A DNA stretch of 64,000 bases, from positions 875,781-939,780 of the forward strand of contig NZ_LNUP01000011.1 of NCBI RefSeq assembly GCF_001512295.1, in the 5' to 3' direction. Shown piece by piece: positions 16,972 to 25,375 of this stretch. Position numbers and translations under genes: made by a program. The notes beneath the pieces were generated by a model that saw only the letters and a program-made list of their open reading frames with translations, was not told the origin of the DNA and searched no databases. Each line of letters opens with the position of its first letter. Positions within the stretch are counted from its first letter, which is position 1. The DNA is from Pseudomonas sp. EpS/L25 (GTDB taxonomy: Bacteria > Pseudomonadota > Gammaproteobacteria > Pseudomonadales > Pseudomonadaceae).

Positions 16972-17345
16972 TGACCAGAGTGCTCGGCGTCGGCTGTCGC
17001 CAGGGCTGCCCAGCGGAGGAACTGGCCGAACTGGCACTGGCCGTGCTGCAGGAGGCGAATTGCCCGGTCGAAACCTTGACCGCCCTGGCGACCATAACAG
17101 GGCGGCTGGACGAACCCGCGGTTCAAGCCCTCGCCCAAGGCTGGCGCCTGCCTCTGCGGGGCTTTCCGGCGGACCAACTGGCTCGACAGGCCGGCGTCAG
17201 CACGCCAAGTCCCACGGTGCAGCAGCACACCGGCAGCCCGAGCGTCGCCGAAGCCGCGGCGCTATTGGCCGCCGGAAGTGGCGCTCGCCTGACAGTCGCA
17301 AAACGCAAGAGCCCCGCGGCCACGGCGGCCCTGGCCTACGCCTGA
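16971..17345 (+). CDS. cobE: CobE/CbiG C-terminal-like cobalamin biosynthesis protein
   Basis: Protein of 124 residues (MTRVLGVGCRQGCPAEELAELALAVL...) with the CobE/GbiG-C opening GVGCRQG and the later SPTVQQHTGSPSVAEAAALLAAG. CobE supports ring contraction and acyl steps of aerobic corrin synthesis; the exact role is unclear. The ATG at 16971 overlaps the cbtA stop (TGATG) and lies ten bases after AGGGCG; an ATG at 16965 is also possible. The last ten bases overlap the convergent scpA stop. Confidence 0.88.
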   Translation: MTRVLGVGCRQGCPAEELAELALAVLQEANCPVETLTALATITGRLDEPAVQALAQGWRLPLRGFPADQLARQAGVSTPSPTVQQHTGSPSVAEAAALLAAGSGARLTVAKRKSPAATAALAYA

Positions 17346-18178
17346 AGCTGTTCTTCCGCGTCGATGCCGCTGACCCGGGCACGCACGTGGATGGGGCTGA
17401 AGGGCTCGTTCTGCACCAGCTCCACCAGAGATTCCTTGACCAGCTCGAGGATGGCCATGAAGGTCACCACCACCCCGAGCCGACCTTCCTCCAGCGTGAA
17501 CAGGGCGACGAAAGGCACGAAGTCGCCATTCTTGAGTCGTTCCAGCACCTGGCTCATTCGCTCCCGGGTCGAGAGGATCTCGCGGGTCACCTGGTGGCTC
17601 TCGAACAGGTCCGCCCGCCGCAGCACCTCACCCATGGCCAGCAGCAGCTCGCCCAGCTCCACCTCGGGTAGCAGCCTGCGTGCCCGGGCTTCGGGGGCTG
17701 GCAAGGTCGGCACCACGAAATCGCGCCCCTCGCGTGGTAGCTCGTCGAGGTCCTCGGCAGCCTTCTTGAAGCGCTCGTATTCCTGCAGGCGGCGGATCAG
17801 CTCGGCGCGCGGATCCTCCTCTTCCGCATCCAGACCTTCCGGGCGCGGCAGCAGCATGCGTGACTTGATCTCCGCCAGCATGGCGGCCATCAGCAGGTAT
17901 TCGGCGGCCAACTCCAGGTGCACGGCCTTCATCAGCTCGACGTAGGTCATGTACTGCCGGGTGATCTCGGCCACGGGGATATCGAGGATGTCGATGTTCT
18001 GCTTGCGAATCAGATAGAGCAGCAGGTCCAAGGGCCCTTCGAAGGCTTCGAGGAAGACTTCCAGGGCGTCCGGGGGGATATAGAGGTCCTGCGGCAGCTC
18101 GGTGAAGGCTTCGCCGTAGACCAACGCCAGGCGGAGCTGCTCGGGTTCGAGCAGCTCCGTGTCGAGCACCTCGCTCAT
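17336..18178 (-). CDS. scpA: Segregation and condensation protein A
   Basis: ScpA, 280 residues, the kleisin that links the Smc dimer in chromosome condensation. The family core is plain: FEGPLDLLLYLIRKQNIDI, DIPVAEITRQY, and LAAEYLLMAAMLAEIKSRMLLPR, followed by the acidic linker and a C-terminal winged helix. It overlaps the upstream gene's stop by four bases (ATGA), forming a leftward operon with the YciO-like and PHP genes. scpB is not in this window. Convergent overlap of ten bases with cobE. Confidence 0.96.
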   Translation of the reverse strand: MSEVLDTELLEPEQLRLALVYGEAFTELPQDLYIPPDALEVFLEAFEGPLDLLLYLIRKQNIDILDIPVAEITRQYMTYVELMKAVHLELAAEYLLMAAMLAEIKSRMLLPRPEGLDAEEEDPRAELIRRLQEYERFKKAAEDLDELPREGRDFVVPTLPAPEARARRLLPEVELGELLLAMGEVLRRADLFESHQVTREILSTRERMSQVLERLKNGDFVPFVALFTLEEGRLGVVVTFMAILELVKESLVELVQNEPFSPIHVRARVSGIDAEEQLQA

Positions 18179-18804
18179 GCCTCGATCATGAAGGGCGTCG
18201 GATCACCGGCCCCGACGCGGATGACCTCGGGTTCGTCGTCCGCCAGGCTGATCACCGTGGAGGGCTGCAGGCCGCCCGGACCGCCCTCGATCACCAGGTC
18301 GACGAAATGCTCCAGGCGCTCGCGGATCTCCCAGGCATCGCCCAGCGCCTCGTCATCGCCGGGCAGGATCAGGCTCACGCTCATCAGCGGCTCGCCCAAT
18401 GCCTCCAGCAGCGCCAGGGTGATGGGATGTTGCGGCACCCGCACGCCGATGGTGCGCCGCTTGGGATGCAGCAGCATGCGCGGCACCTCGCGGGTGGCGT
18501 TGAGGATGAAGGTGTAGGGGCCGGGGGTATAGGCCTTGAGCAGGCGGAAGGCGCTGGTATCCACCTTGGCATAGATGCCCAGCTCCGACAGGTCGCAGCA
18601 CACCAGGGTGAAGTTGTGCTTGTCGTCGAGCTGGCGGATACGACGGATGCGCTCCACCGCGCTCTTCTCGCCGATCCGACAGCCCAGCGCATAGGACGAA
18701 TCGGTCGGATAGGCGATCACGCCACCGGACTGGATGATATCCACGGCCTGACGAATCAGCCGCGGCTGGGGATTCTGCGGATGAATCTCGATGAACTGGC
18801 TCAT
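18175..18804 (-). CDS. YciO/Sua5-family protein (L-threonylcarbamoyladenylate synthase-like)
   Basis: Protein of 209 residues starting [20 protein letters not shown]. The Sua5/YciO/YrdC fold is shown by GGVIAYPTDSSYALGC, RIRRIRQLDDKHNFTLVC, and TFILNATREVPR...HPKRRTIGVRVP. It is closer to YciO, of unsettled function, than to TsaC, which makes threonylcarbamoyl-AMP for tRNA t6A. The gene overlaps scpA and the PHP gene by four bases on either side, so all three are translationally coupled. Confidence 0.93.
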   Translation of the reverse strand: MSQFIEIHPQNPQPRLIRQAVDIIQSGGVIAYPTDSSYALGCRIGEKSAVERIRRIRQLDDKHNFTLVCCDLSELGIYAKVDTSAFRLLKAYTPGPYTFILNATREVPRMLLHPKRRTIGVRVPQHPITLALLEALGEPLMSVSLILPGDDEALGDAWEIRERLEHFVDLVIEGGPGGLQPSTVISLADDEPEVIRVGAGDPTPFMIEA

Positions 18805-19673
18805 TGGGGTTCCCGATCCTGAGGGTACAGCGGTTGACTGAAGCGCGCCCAGAGCGGCGGCAGATCCTCGGGCACCGGTCGGTACATACCGAGTTCCGAC
18901 CAGTCGGCCGGCGCATGGAAGTCGCTGCCCGCGCTCACCATCAGACCGAATTCGCGCGCCAGAATTGCCAGGGTACCCACCTGCTCGGCCGGCTGCACGC
19001 CATTGACCACCTCGATGGCATGGCCGCCACCGCTGACGAAATCGCCGATCAGCTTGCGCAGCTTGGTACGGGTGAAGCCATAGGCCAGCGGATGGGCCAG
19101 GCTGATCCAGGCCTTGGCCGCCTTGAGTGTGGCCAGGGTTTCCGCCAGCGTCGGCCAGTGCTGCTTGACGTCGCCGAGCTTGCCGCCTCCTAGCCACTTG
19201 CGAAAGGCATCGTTGCGGTCTTCCACGTAGCCCGCCTGCACCAGGTACTCGGCGAAGTGCGGCCGCGCCGGGGCGTTGCGGCTGTCGCCCAGGGCCATCT
19301 GCACCGCGCGGGCGCCTTCTAGGGTAGCCGGCATGCCCTTGGCCGCCAGGCGCCGGTCGATTTCCCGGGCGCGTTCCCAGCGACCCTCGTGCAGGGCGTC
19401 GAGCGCCCCGGTCAGCTCCGGCGCTCCGGGCGCGAAACCGTAGCCGAGGACATGCAGCGTCGCACCACCCCAGGTGCAGGACATCTCAATCCCCGGCAGC
19501 AGCCGGATACCCAGGCCCTGGGCGACGTCCAGCGCCTCTGCGTAGCCGTCCAGCGTGTCGTGATCGGTGATCGCCAGGAGCTGCACGCCGCGCTCATGGG
19601 CGCGCCTGACCACCTCGGCCGGCGCGAAGGCGCCGTCGGACGCGGTGGTATGGCAGTGCAGGTCGACACGCAT
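18801..19673 (-). CDS. PHP-domain phosphoesterase (RNase AM/YciV-like)
   Basis: PHP metallophosphoesterase, 290 residues. Metal-binding motifs are visible: [11 protein letters not shown] at the N-terminus, [25 protein letters not shown], and SAGSDFHAP near the C-terminus. The E. coli homologue (YciV, now RNase AM) trims 5' ends of RNAs and removes 3'-phosphate nucleotides (family knowledge). It is first of the leftward PHP-yciO-scpA operon, sharing a roughly 60-base divergent promoter region with yciB. Confidence 0.93.
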   Translation of the reverse strand: MRVDLHCHTTASDGAFAPAEVVRRAHERGVQLLAITDHDTLDGYAEALDVAQGLGIRLLPGIEMSCTWGGATLHVLGYGFAPGAPELTGALDALHEGRWERAREIDRRLAAKGMPATLEGARAVQMALGDSRNAPARPHFAEYLVQAGYVEDRNDAFRKWLGGGKLGDVKQHWPTLAETLATLKAAKAWISLAHPLAYGFTRTKLRKLIGDFVSGGGHAIEVVNGVQPAEQVGTLAILAREFGLMVSAGSDFHAPADWSELGMYRPVPEDLPPLWARFSQPLYPQDREPQ

Positions 19674-19734
19674 GGGCTTTCTCCTCCGGCTTCATCGGGT
19701 ATTATGCCGCGATGCACGGCTATCGGCTGCGGTA

Positions 19735-20319
19735 ATGAAACAATTCATCGACTTCATCCCCCTCCTGTTGTTCTTCCTCGTCTACAAGCTCGACCCGCGT
19801 CCGGTGGAGTTCGCCGGGCACGCGTTCACCCTGGGGGGCATCTTCAGTGCCACCGCCGTGCTCATCGCTGCCTCGCTGGTGGTCTATGGCGCCATCTACG
19901 TGGCCCAGCGCCGGCTGGAGAAGAGCCAGTGGCTGACACTGCTGGCCTGTCTGGTGTTCGGCGGCATGACCCTGGCCTTCCACAGCGAAACCTTCCTGAA
20001 ATGGAAGGCACCGGTGGTGAACTGGTTGTTCGCCCTGGCCTTCCTCGGTAGCCATTTCATCGGTGACAAGCCGCTCATCCAGCGCATGCTCGGCCATGCG
20101 GTCAAGTTGCCGGCGCCGATCTGGACGCGCCTGAACATCGCCTGGATCATCTTCTTCATCGTCTGCGGCTGTGCGAATCTCTTCGTCGCCTTCACCTTCG
20201 AGAGCATCTGGGTGGACTTCAAGGTCTTCGGCAGCCTGGCGATGACCCTGGTCTTCATGCTCGGCCAGGGCCTGTATCTGGCGCGTCATCTGCAACCCAT
20301 GGACGAACCGCGAGACTAG
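19735..20319 (+). CDS. yciB: Inner-membrane septation protein A
   Basis: Protein of 194 residues with about five transmembrane helices and the family's [18 protein letters not shown] opening, [22 protein letters not shown], and [15 protein letters not shown]. YciB (IspA) takes part in cell-envelope synthesis and septation. The ATG at 19735 matches the family start exactly. The following response regulator starts four bases after the stop, so the two could be co-transcribed. Confidence 0.96.
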   Translation: MKQFIDFIPLLLFFLVYKLDPRPVEFAGHAFTLGGIFSATAVLIAASLVVYGAIYVAQRRLEKSQWLTLLACLVFGGMTLAFHSETFLKWKAPVVNWLFALAFLGSHFIGDKPLIQRMLGHAVKLPAPIWTRLNIAWIIFFIVCGCANLFVAFTFESIWVDFKVFGSLAMTLVFMLGQGLYLARHLQPMDEPRD

Positions 20320-20323
20320 TGCC

Positions 20324-21001
20324 ATGAGCCAGATTCTGCTGATCGACGACGACCAGGAACTCTGCGACCTGCTCGGCGCCTGGCTGAAACAGGAAGGCTT
20401 CGAGGTCACCGCCTGCCATGCCGGTGTCGATGCGCGCAACCACCTGCGCGACGCGACACCCGACGTGGTGGTGCTCGACGTCATGCTGCCCGACGGCAGT
20501 GGCCTGGAACTGCTCAAGCAACTGCGCAGCGACCATCCACAGCTGCCGGTGCTGATGCTCTCCGGCCGCGGCGAGCCCCTCGATCGCATTCTTGGCCTTG
20601 AGCTTGGCGCCGACGATTACCTGGCCAAGCCCTGCGATCCGCGAGAGCTCACCGCACGCCTGAGGGCCATCCTCCGGCGCAGCCATCCGGCGCAGCCCGC
20701 CGCCCGCCTGCAACTGGGCGACCTGTCGCTGAGCCTGGCGCGAGGCGTGGCCAACATCGGCGAGACCGAGATCACCCTCACCCTGACCGAAAGCCGCATC
20801 CTCGAAGCCCTGCTGCGCCAACCGGGCGAGCCCCTGGAAAAGCAGGCGCTGGCCCAGGCCGCGCTGGGGCGCAAGCTGACGCTCTACGATCGCAGCCTGG
20901 ACATGCACGTGAGCAACCTGAGACGCAAGCTCGGCAGCCATGCCGACGGTCGTCCGCGCATCCTGGCCCTGCGTGGCCGCGGCTACTACTACAGCGTCTA
21001 G
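20324..21001 (+). CDS. CpxR-like response regulator
   Basis: OmpR-family regulator of 225 residues. The receiver has LIDDD at residues 7-10, phospho-acceptor Asp52 in VVLDVMLPDG, and Lys in LAKPCDP (the usual Phe after KP is Cys). The winged helix has LTLTESRILEALL and DMHVSNLRRKLG, ending RGRGYYYSV, as in CpxR. It is followed by a Spy/CpxP-like gene and then a CpxA-like kinase, suggesting an envelope-stress circuit. Confidence 0.92.
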   Translation: MSQILLIDDDQELCDLLGAWLKQEGFEVTACHAGVDARNHLRDATPDVVVLDVMLPDGSGLELLKQLRSDHPQLPVLMLSGRGEPLDRILGLELGADDYLAKPCDPRELTARLRAILRRSHPAQPAARLQLGDLSLSLARGVANIGETEITLTLTESRILEALLRQPGEPLEKQALAQAALGRKLTLYDRSLDMHVSNLRRKLGSHADGRPRILALRGRGYYYSV

Positions 21002-21025
21002 GCGACGGGTGCTTGCGCCCGCGTC

Positions 21026-21041
21026 TTTACCCCGCCTTTAC
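21026..21041. promoter_or_regulatory. Possible CpxR-type direct repeat
   Basis: TTTAC-N6-TTTAC lies about 85 bases before the spy-like gene. It is the complement of GTAAA direct repeats bound by CpxR in enterics (consensus GTAAA-N5-GTAAA, family knowledge), with one extra spacer base. Confidence 0.4.
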
Positions 21042-21124
21042 GCCCGCTGACCGCCACTGACTCCCCGGCTCCTAGACTTGGGCCCATCCGGTATCGCAAC
21101 CGGCCATCCCAAGGAGATTTTCCG

Positions 21125-21559
21125 ATGCGCAAACTCATGCCCGCCGTCCTCTTCGTGGCCCTGTTGCCCACCCTGACCCTGGCCGCCACTCAGGACGGCA
21201 CCGGCATCACCCCGCCCCCCCAGGCCAAGCCGATGGATGGCGGCCACCGCGGTGAAGGTCCGCTGCGCGGCCTCAAGCTCACCCCCGATCAGCGTGAGCA
21301 GGTGGGCAAGCTGATGGGCGCAGAGCACCGGCAGCAGCGTGAGATCGTCAAGAGCTACCTGGACAAACTCCCCGAGGACCAGCGCAAGGCCCTGCAGGAG
21401 CAGCTCGCCGGCAATCGCGACAAGACTCGCCAGGCCATTCGCGCCCTGCTCAAGCCCGACCAGCAGAAGCGCTTCGACGAAATGGAGAAGAAGCGTGAGG
21501 ATCGCGCCAAGGAATGGGCCGAATTCCAGCAGTGGAAGCAAGACCACAAATCCTCGTAA
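21125..21559 (+). CDS. Spy/CpxP-family periplasmic protein
   Basis: Protein of 144 residues with a signal peptide (MRKLMPAVLFVALLPTLTLAA) and a mature helical part carrying the LTxxQ motif (LTPDQREQVGKLM) followed by a long charged coiled region (RALLKPDQQKRFDEMEKKRED, a second LxPxQ). Spy is a chaperone and CpxP an inhibitor of CpxA; both share this fold. Its place between CpxR-like and CpxA-like genes favours the feedback role (inference). A good AAGGAG site lies before the ATG. A repeat element begins about 50 bases after its stop. Confidence 0.9.
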   Translation: MRKLMPAVLFVALLPTLTLAATQDGTGITPPPQAKPMDGGHRGEGPLRGLKLTPDQREQVGKLMGAEHRQQREIVKSYLDKLPEDQRKALQEQLAGNRDKTRQAIRALLKPDQQKRFDEMEKKREDRAKEWAEFQQWKQDHKSS

Positions 21560-21606
21560 CCCCCCGTCCGCCGCGCCAACGGTCCTCGGCGCGGCGTTTG
21601 CGCGAG

Positions 21607-21804
21607 AATTTGCTGAAACGCTCCGAGCAAGAGACAGACAAGGCCTAGCTGGCCCCGCGAAGATAACTGAGGAAGCGGATCGGACCCGCGCTCGGGTTTA
21701 CGAGTGGTAAATGAGCATTCCGGCGGGGCCGCCTAGATGGGGCTGGCGACCCAGGGCATCTTCAACGCAGTTTGGCCGACGCGCAGCAGATTTTGAACAG
21801 GCTC
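21607..21804. mobile_element. MITE-like element, copy 3, between spy-like and kinase genes
   Basis: The right end TTTTGAACAGGCTC with following TA matches copy 1 exactly. The left end is degenerate (near AATTTGCTGAAACGCTCC), so the left boundary is approximate. The internal blocks GAGGAAGCGGA, GGTAAATGAGCATTCC, GCTGGCGACCCAGGGCATC and GTTTGGCCGACGCGCAGCA match copy 1. An extra palindromic stretch (CCTAGCTGGCCCCGC against GCGGGGCCGCCTAG) lies inside. Confidence 0.8.
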
Positions 21805-21816
21805 TAAGGCGACCGC

Positions 21817-23190
21817 ATGGTTTTTCGTTCCCTCTTCTGGCGCATCTTCGCCACCTTCTGGCTGGCCATCCTCTCCGCGGTCGGCCTGACCATGCTGCTC
21901 GGCCACCTGGCCGACCAGGACTCCTGGATCCTCGCGCAGCATCCAGGCTTGCGCGACCTGCCCGAACAATGGGTGCAACGCTATGAAAACGACGGCCCCG
22001 CCGCGGCCCAGGGACTCCTCGAACAGCGCAAGGGCCGCTACGGCATCGATGTGCTGGTGCTGGGCGAGAACGGCTCGCCCCTGGTGCGCGGCACCCTGCC
22101 ACCGCGCCTCTTCGACCAGGATCCCGACCAGCCACAGCGCCTGCAGCGCCCCGGCCCAGGTGCCCGCGACCCCAACCGACCGCTGCCCTGGCGACGTCTG
22201 ACCGACGAATACACCAGCCCCAGCGGCCAGAACTACCTGTTCATCTACCACCTGCCCACGCCGGAACTGGGCGCCTGGCGCCGCGAGAGTCTGTTCTGGC
22301 CGGTCGGCACCCTGGCCATCGCCACCCTGGTACTGACGCTGTTCAGCCTGCTGCTGACGCTCAGCCTGACCCGTCCGCTCAATCACCTGCGTCGTGCCGT
22401 CCATGATCTTGGCCAGACGGCCTATCAGCAGGACACCCTCGCCCGCCTGGCCCGCCGCAAGGACGAACTGGGTGTGCTGGCGAGCGACTTCAATCGCATG
22501 GGTGCGCACCTGCAGCGGCTGATCGACAGCCAGCGTCAGCTGCTGCGCGACGTTTCCCACGAACTGCGCTCGCCCTTGGCCCGACTGCGCATCGCCCTGG
22601 CTCTCGCCGAACGCTCGGATCCGCACGACCTGGGCAACATGTGGCCGCGCCTGACGCTGGAATGCGATCGCCTGGAAACCCTGATTGGCGAAATCCTCGC
22701 CCTCGCCCGCCAGGAAGCCGATCCGGGTCCACCCGAGCAGGTCGAGCTGCACCCGCTGCTCAGTAGCCTGGTCGAGGACGCCCAGCTCACCGCGCCCCAG
22801 CAGAGGATCGAACTGGACGTGCCCCCCGCCCTGCAGCTGGACGGCTGGCCCGACGTCCTGGAACGCGCGCTGGACAACCTGTTGCGCAACGCCTTGCGCT
22901 TCAACCCGCCAGCACAGCCCATCGTCATCTCGGCGGAGGTCGCTGCCGGCGAGGTGCGCATCCAGGTCCGCGACCACGGTCCCGGCGTCCGGGCCGACGA
23001 TCTACCCCGCCTGGGCGAGCCCTTCTTTCGCGCGGATCACCAGCAAGCCAACGGTTACGGCCTGGGCCTGGCCATCGCCCGCCGTGCCGTGCAGCGCCAT
23101 GGCGGCGACCTGCTGCTGGCCAATCATCCGCAGGGCGGTTTCGTCGCCAGCGTCACTCTGCCGCTACGGCCGGTCCTGGCCAATGGCTGA
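21817..23190 (+). CDS. CpxA-like sensor histidine kinase
   Basis: Sensor kinase of 457 residues: N-terminal membrane helix (about 10-30), periplasmic domain of about 135 residues, second membrane helix (about 168-187), HAMP, H box (RDVSHELRSPLARLRIAL, His near 246), N box (NLLRNALRFN), G1 (RDHGPGVRADDL) and G2 (GYGLGLAIARRAV). Ending PLGEPFFRADHQQ is CpxA-like. The ATG at 21817 comes only 12 bases after the repeat element, with GGCGA as a weak ribosome site. The last 38 bases overlap the convergent nitroreductase gene. Confidence 0.93.
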   Translation: MVFRSLFWRIFATFWLAILSAVGLTMLLGHLADQDSWILAQHPGLRDLPEQWVQRYENDGPAAAQGLLEQRKGRYGIDVLVLGENGSPLVRGTLPPRLFDQDPDQPQRLQRPGPGARDPNRPLPWRRLTDEYTSPSGQNYLFIYHLPTPELGAWRRESLFWPVGTLAIATLVLTLFSLLLTLSLTRPLNHLRRAVHDLGQTAYQQDTLARLARRKDELGVLASDFNRMGAHLQRLIDSQRQLLRDVSHELRSPLARLRIALALAERSDPHDLGNMWPRLTLECDRLETLIGEILALARQEADPGPPEQVELHPLLSSLVEDAQLTAPQQRIELDVPPALQLDGWPDVLERALDNLLRNALRFNPPAQPIVISAEVAAGEVRIQVRDHGPGVRADDLPRLGEPFFRADHQQANGYGLGLAIARRAVQRHGGDLLLANHPQGGFVASVTLPLRPVLANG

Positions 23191-23731
23191 CCTGCTGACC
23201 CAGATCCCTGGGCGCCGGCACTCGCGGCGCCACCTCCGGCGTGCCCAGATAGATGTAGCCCACCAGTTGCTCTTCGGCAGCCAGGCCCAACCCCCGCAGC
23301 ACCCAGGGGTCGTAGCTGAACTCGCCGGAGCGCCAGACCGCGCCCAGGCCGAGGGCGAAGGCCGCATTGACCAGCCCGTGGGCGACGCAGCCGGCGGTGA
23401 TGATCTGCTCCTGCAGCGGTACCTTCGGGTGCTCCTGGGGAGAGGCGACCACGGCGATCACCAGGGGCGCGCGCAAGGGCATGCGCCGGGCCTTGTCCAG
23501 GGCCGCGGCGTCCACCCCGGGCTCGCGCCGCAGCAGCGCCTCGGCATAGAGCTCGCCCAGGCGTTCGCGCCCCTCGCCCGACACCAGGATCAGTCGCCAG
23601 GGACGCAACAGCTTGTGATCCGGCGCGCGGTCCGCGACGCGCAGGAGCAACTCGAGCTGCTCGACGGAAGGTCCGGGCTCGGTGAGGCGACCGACCGACG
23701 CACGATTGCAAAGGGCTTCAAGGGCATCCAT
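23153..23731 (-). CDS. Nitroreductase family protein (YdjA-like)
   Basis: FMN-dependent nitroreductase of 192 residues starting MDALEALCNRASVGRLTEPG. Typical stretches are RVADRAPDHKLLRPWRLILV (FMN phosphate contact), AAGCVAHGLVNAAFALGLGAVWRSG and EQLVGYIYLGTPE. The short length is like YdjA. The substrate is unknown. An open frame extends upstream but has no family similarity. The gene ends inside the 3' part of the CpxA-like kinase on the other strand. Confidence 0.93.
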   Translation of the reverse strand: MDALEALCNRASVGRLTEPGPSVEQLELLLRVADRAPDHKLLRPWRLILVSGEGRERLGELYAEALLRREPGVDAAALDKARRMPLRAPLVIAVVASPQEHPKVPLQEQIITAGCVAHGLVNAAFALGLGAVWRSGEFSYDPWVLRGLGLAAEEQLVGYIYLGTPEVAPRVPAPRDLGQQVSHWPGPAVAAE

Positions 23732-23931
23732 GGGGTCACTCCTGGGGAAATGGCCCAGTGTAACCCACCGAGCCCCCTTGAAATTCGATGTCATACGAGG
23801 GGATTTGGTGACATCCTTGGCCGAGCTCGAGCCTCTCGGCTAAAATTGCTGCAGCTCGAAAACCCGGCCGCTTTCATCGTCGCGAACGGAGTTGTAACGA
23901 CTTATCGCCTATCTCCAAACGGACCCGTCAG

Positions 23932-25314
23932 ATGAAGTTTGCGCTCAACCGGTTCCTCGCTGCTTCCGGTGACAGCCTGGGTGTCTATTACGCTCGGGTA
24001 TTCGCCTATCTGATCGCCGCCGCCAGCATTTCCGCCGGCTACTACACCCAGGCCAACGCCGTCGGCCTGTGGCTGATTCCCTACGCCCTGCTCTATCCGC
24101 ACCTGGCCCAGACCATCAGCCTCAAGCTCAGGCGCGACCGCGGCCCCCAGACCGACATCCTGCTCGCGGCCGTCGATGCCATCCACGTCGGCCTGGCCGC
24201 AGTGGTACTACGTTTCCCGCTGATGCCCACCCTGATGCTGCTGATCATGCTCGGCTATACCAGCATGCTGCGCGGTGGTCCGCGCCTGCTCGGGCTCTGC
24301 CTGCTGTTCGCCACCAGCGCCGCGGCACTGGGCAGTGCCACCTTCTTCCAGGGTGTCGACCTGACCAGTCCGCTGCTGGTGGCCGTTACCGCCGTGGTGG
24401 GCACCATGCTGCACCTCTGGGGCACCGCCTACTTCCTGCACCGGCAACGCAAGCGCCTGATCCAGATCAACGACGACCTCAAGCGCGAGCAGGAAAAATC
24501 GGCGATCCTGGCGCACAACCTGGCCAAGTACCTCTCGCCCCAGGTGTGGGAATCCATCTTCACCGGCAAGCAGCACATCGCCCTGGGCACCCAGCGCAAG
24601 AAGCTCACGGTGTTCTTCTCCGACATCAAGGGCTTCACCGAGCTGTCCGAGGAACTCGAGGCCGAAGCCCTCACCGACATGCTCAACAACTACCTCAACG
24701 AGATGTCGAAGATCGCCGTGAAGTATGGCGGCACCATCGACAAGTTTGTCGGCGATTGCGTCATGGTGTTCTTCGGCGACGCCAACAGCCAGGGCGCCAA
24801 GAAGGATGCGGTGGCCGCGGTCTCCATGGCCATCGCCATGCGCAAGCACATGAAGGTGCTGCGCCAGCAATGGCGAAGTCAGGGCATCAACAAGCCGCTG
24901 GAAATCCGCATGGGGCTCAATACCGGCTACTGCACGGTGGGCAACTTCGGCTCCAGCACGCGCATGGACTACACCATCATCGGCCGCGAGGTGAACCTGG
25001 CCAGCCGTCTGGAAAACGCCGCCGACGCCGGCGAGATCCTGATCAGCCACGAGACCTATTCGCTGATCAAGGACACCATCATGTGCCGCGACAAGAGCCA
25101 GATCACGGTCAAGGGCTTCAGCAAGCCGGTGCAGATCTATCAGGTAGTGGATTTCCGCCGCGACCTGGGCGCCTCCCCCAGCTACGTCGAACACGAGCTG
25201 CCCGGCTTCTCCATGTACCTGGATACCAACAACATCCAGAACTACGACAAGGAGCGGGTCATCCAGGCCCTGCAGCTGGCCGCCGAGAAGCTGCGCGACA
25301 AGGTGATCTTCTAG
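23932..25314 (+). CDS. cyaB: Class III adenylate cyclase with MASE2 membrane domain (CyaB)
   Basis: Protein of 460 residues. The N-terminal MASE2 domain (about residues 15-175) has six hydrophobic helices; after a short helical linker comes a class III cyclase domain (about 215-400). Metal-binding Asp residues are in VFFSDIKGFT and VGDCVMVFFGD, and the substrate-binding region is RMGLNTGYCTVGNFGS with TIIGREVNLASRLE. In P. aeruginosa CyaB is the main cAMP source for Vfr-dependent virulence and twitching control. It is monocistronic, followed by a strong bidirectional terminator. Confidence 0.95.
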   Translation: MKFALNRFLAASGDSLGVYYARVFAYLIAAASISAGYYTQANAVGLWLIPYALLYPHLAQTISLKLRRDRGPQTDILLAAVDAIHVGLAAVVLRFPLMPTLMLLIMLGYTSMLRGGPRLLGLCLLFATSAAALGSATFFQGVDLTSPLLVAVTAVVGTMLHLWGTAYFLHRQRKRLIQINDDLKREQEKSAILAHNLAKYLSPQVWESIFTGKQHIALGTQRKKLTVFFSDIKGFTELSEELEAEALTDMLNNYLNEMSKIAVKYGGTIDKFVGDCVMVFFGDANSQGAKKDAVAAVSMAIAMRKHMKVLRQQWRSQGINKPLEIRMGLNTGYCTVGNFGSSTRMDYTIIGREVNLASRLENAADAGEILISHETYSLIKDTIMCRDKSQITVKGFSKPVQIYQVVDFRRDLGASPSYVEHELPGFSMYLDTNNIQNYDKERVIQALQLAAEKLRDKVIF

Positions 25315-25334
25315 CCCGTGTTCCGGCAGGCAGA

Positions 25335-25362
25335 AAAAAGCCCCGGATATCCGGGGCTTTTT
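25335..25362. terminator. Bidirectional rho-independent terminator
   Basis: A perfect palindrome (AAAAAGCCCCGGAT with its complement, stem of 14 pairs) ending in T runs on both strands, between the convergent cyaB and DEAD-box helicase genes. Confidence 0.93.
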
Positions 25363-25375
25363 CATTACGCGGGGA

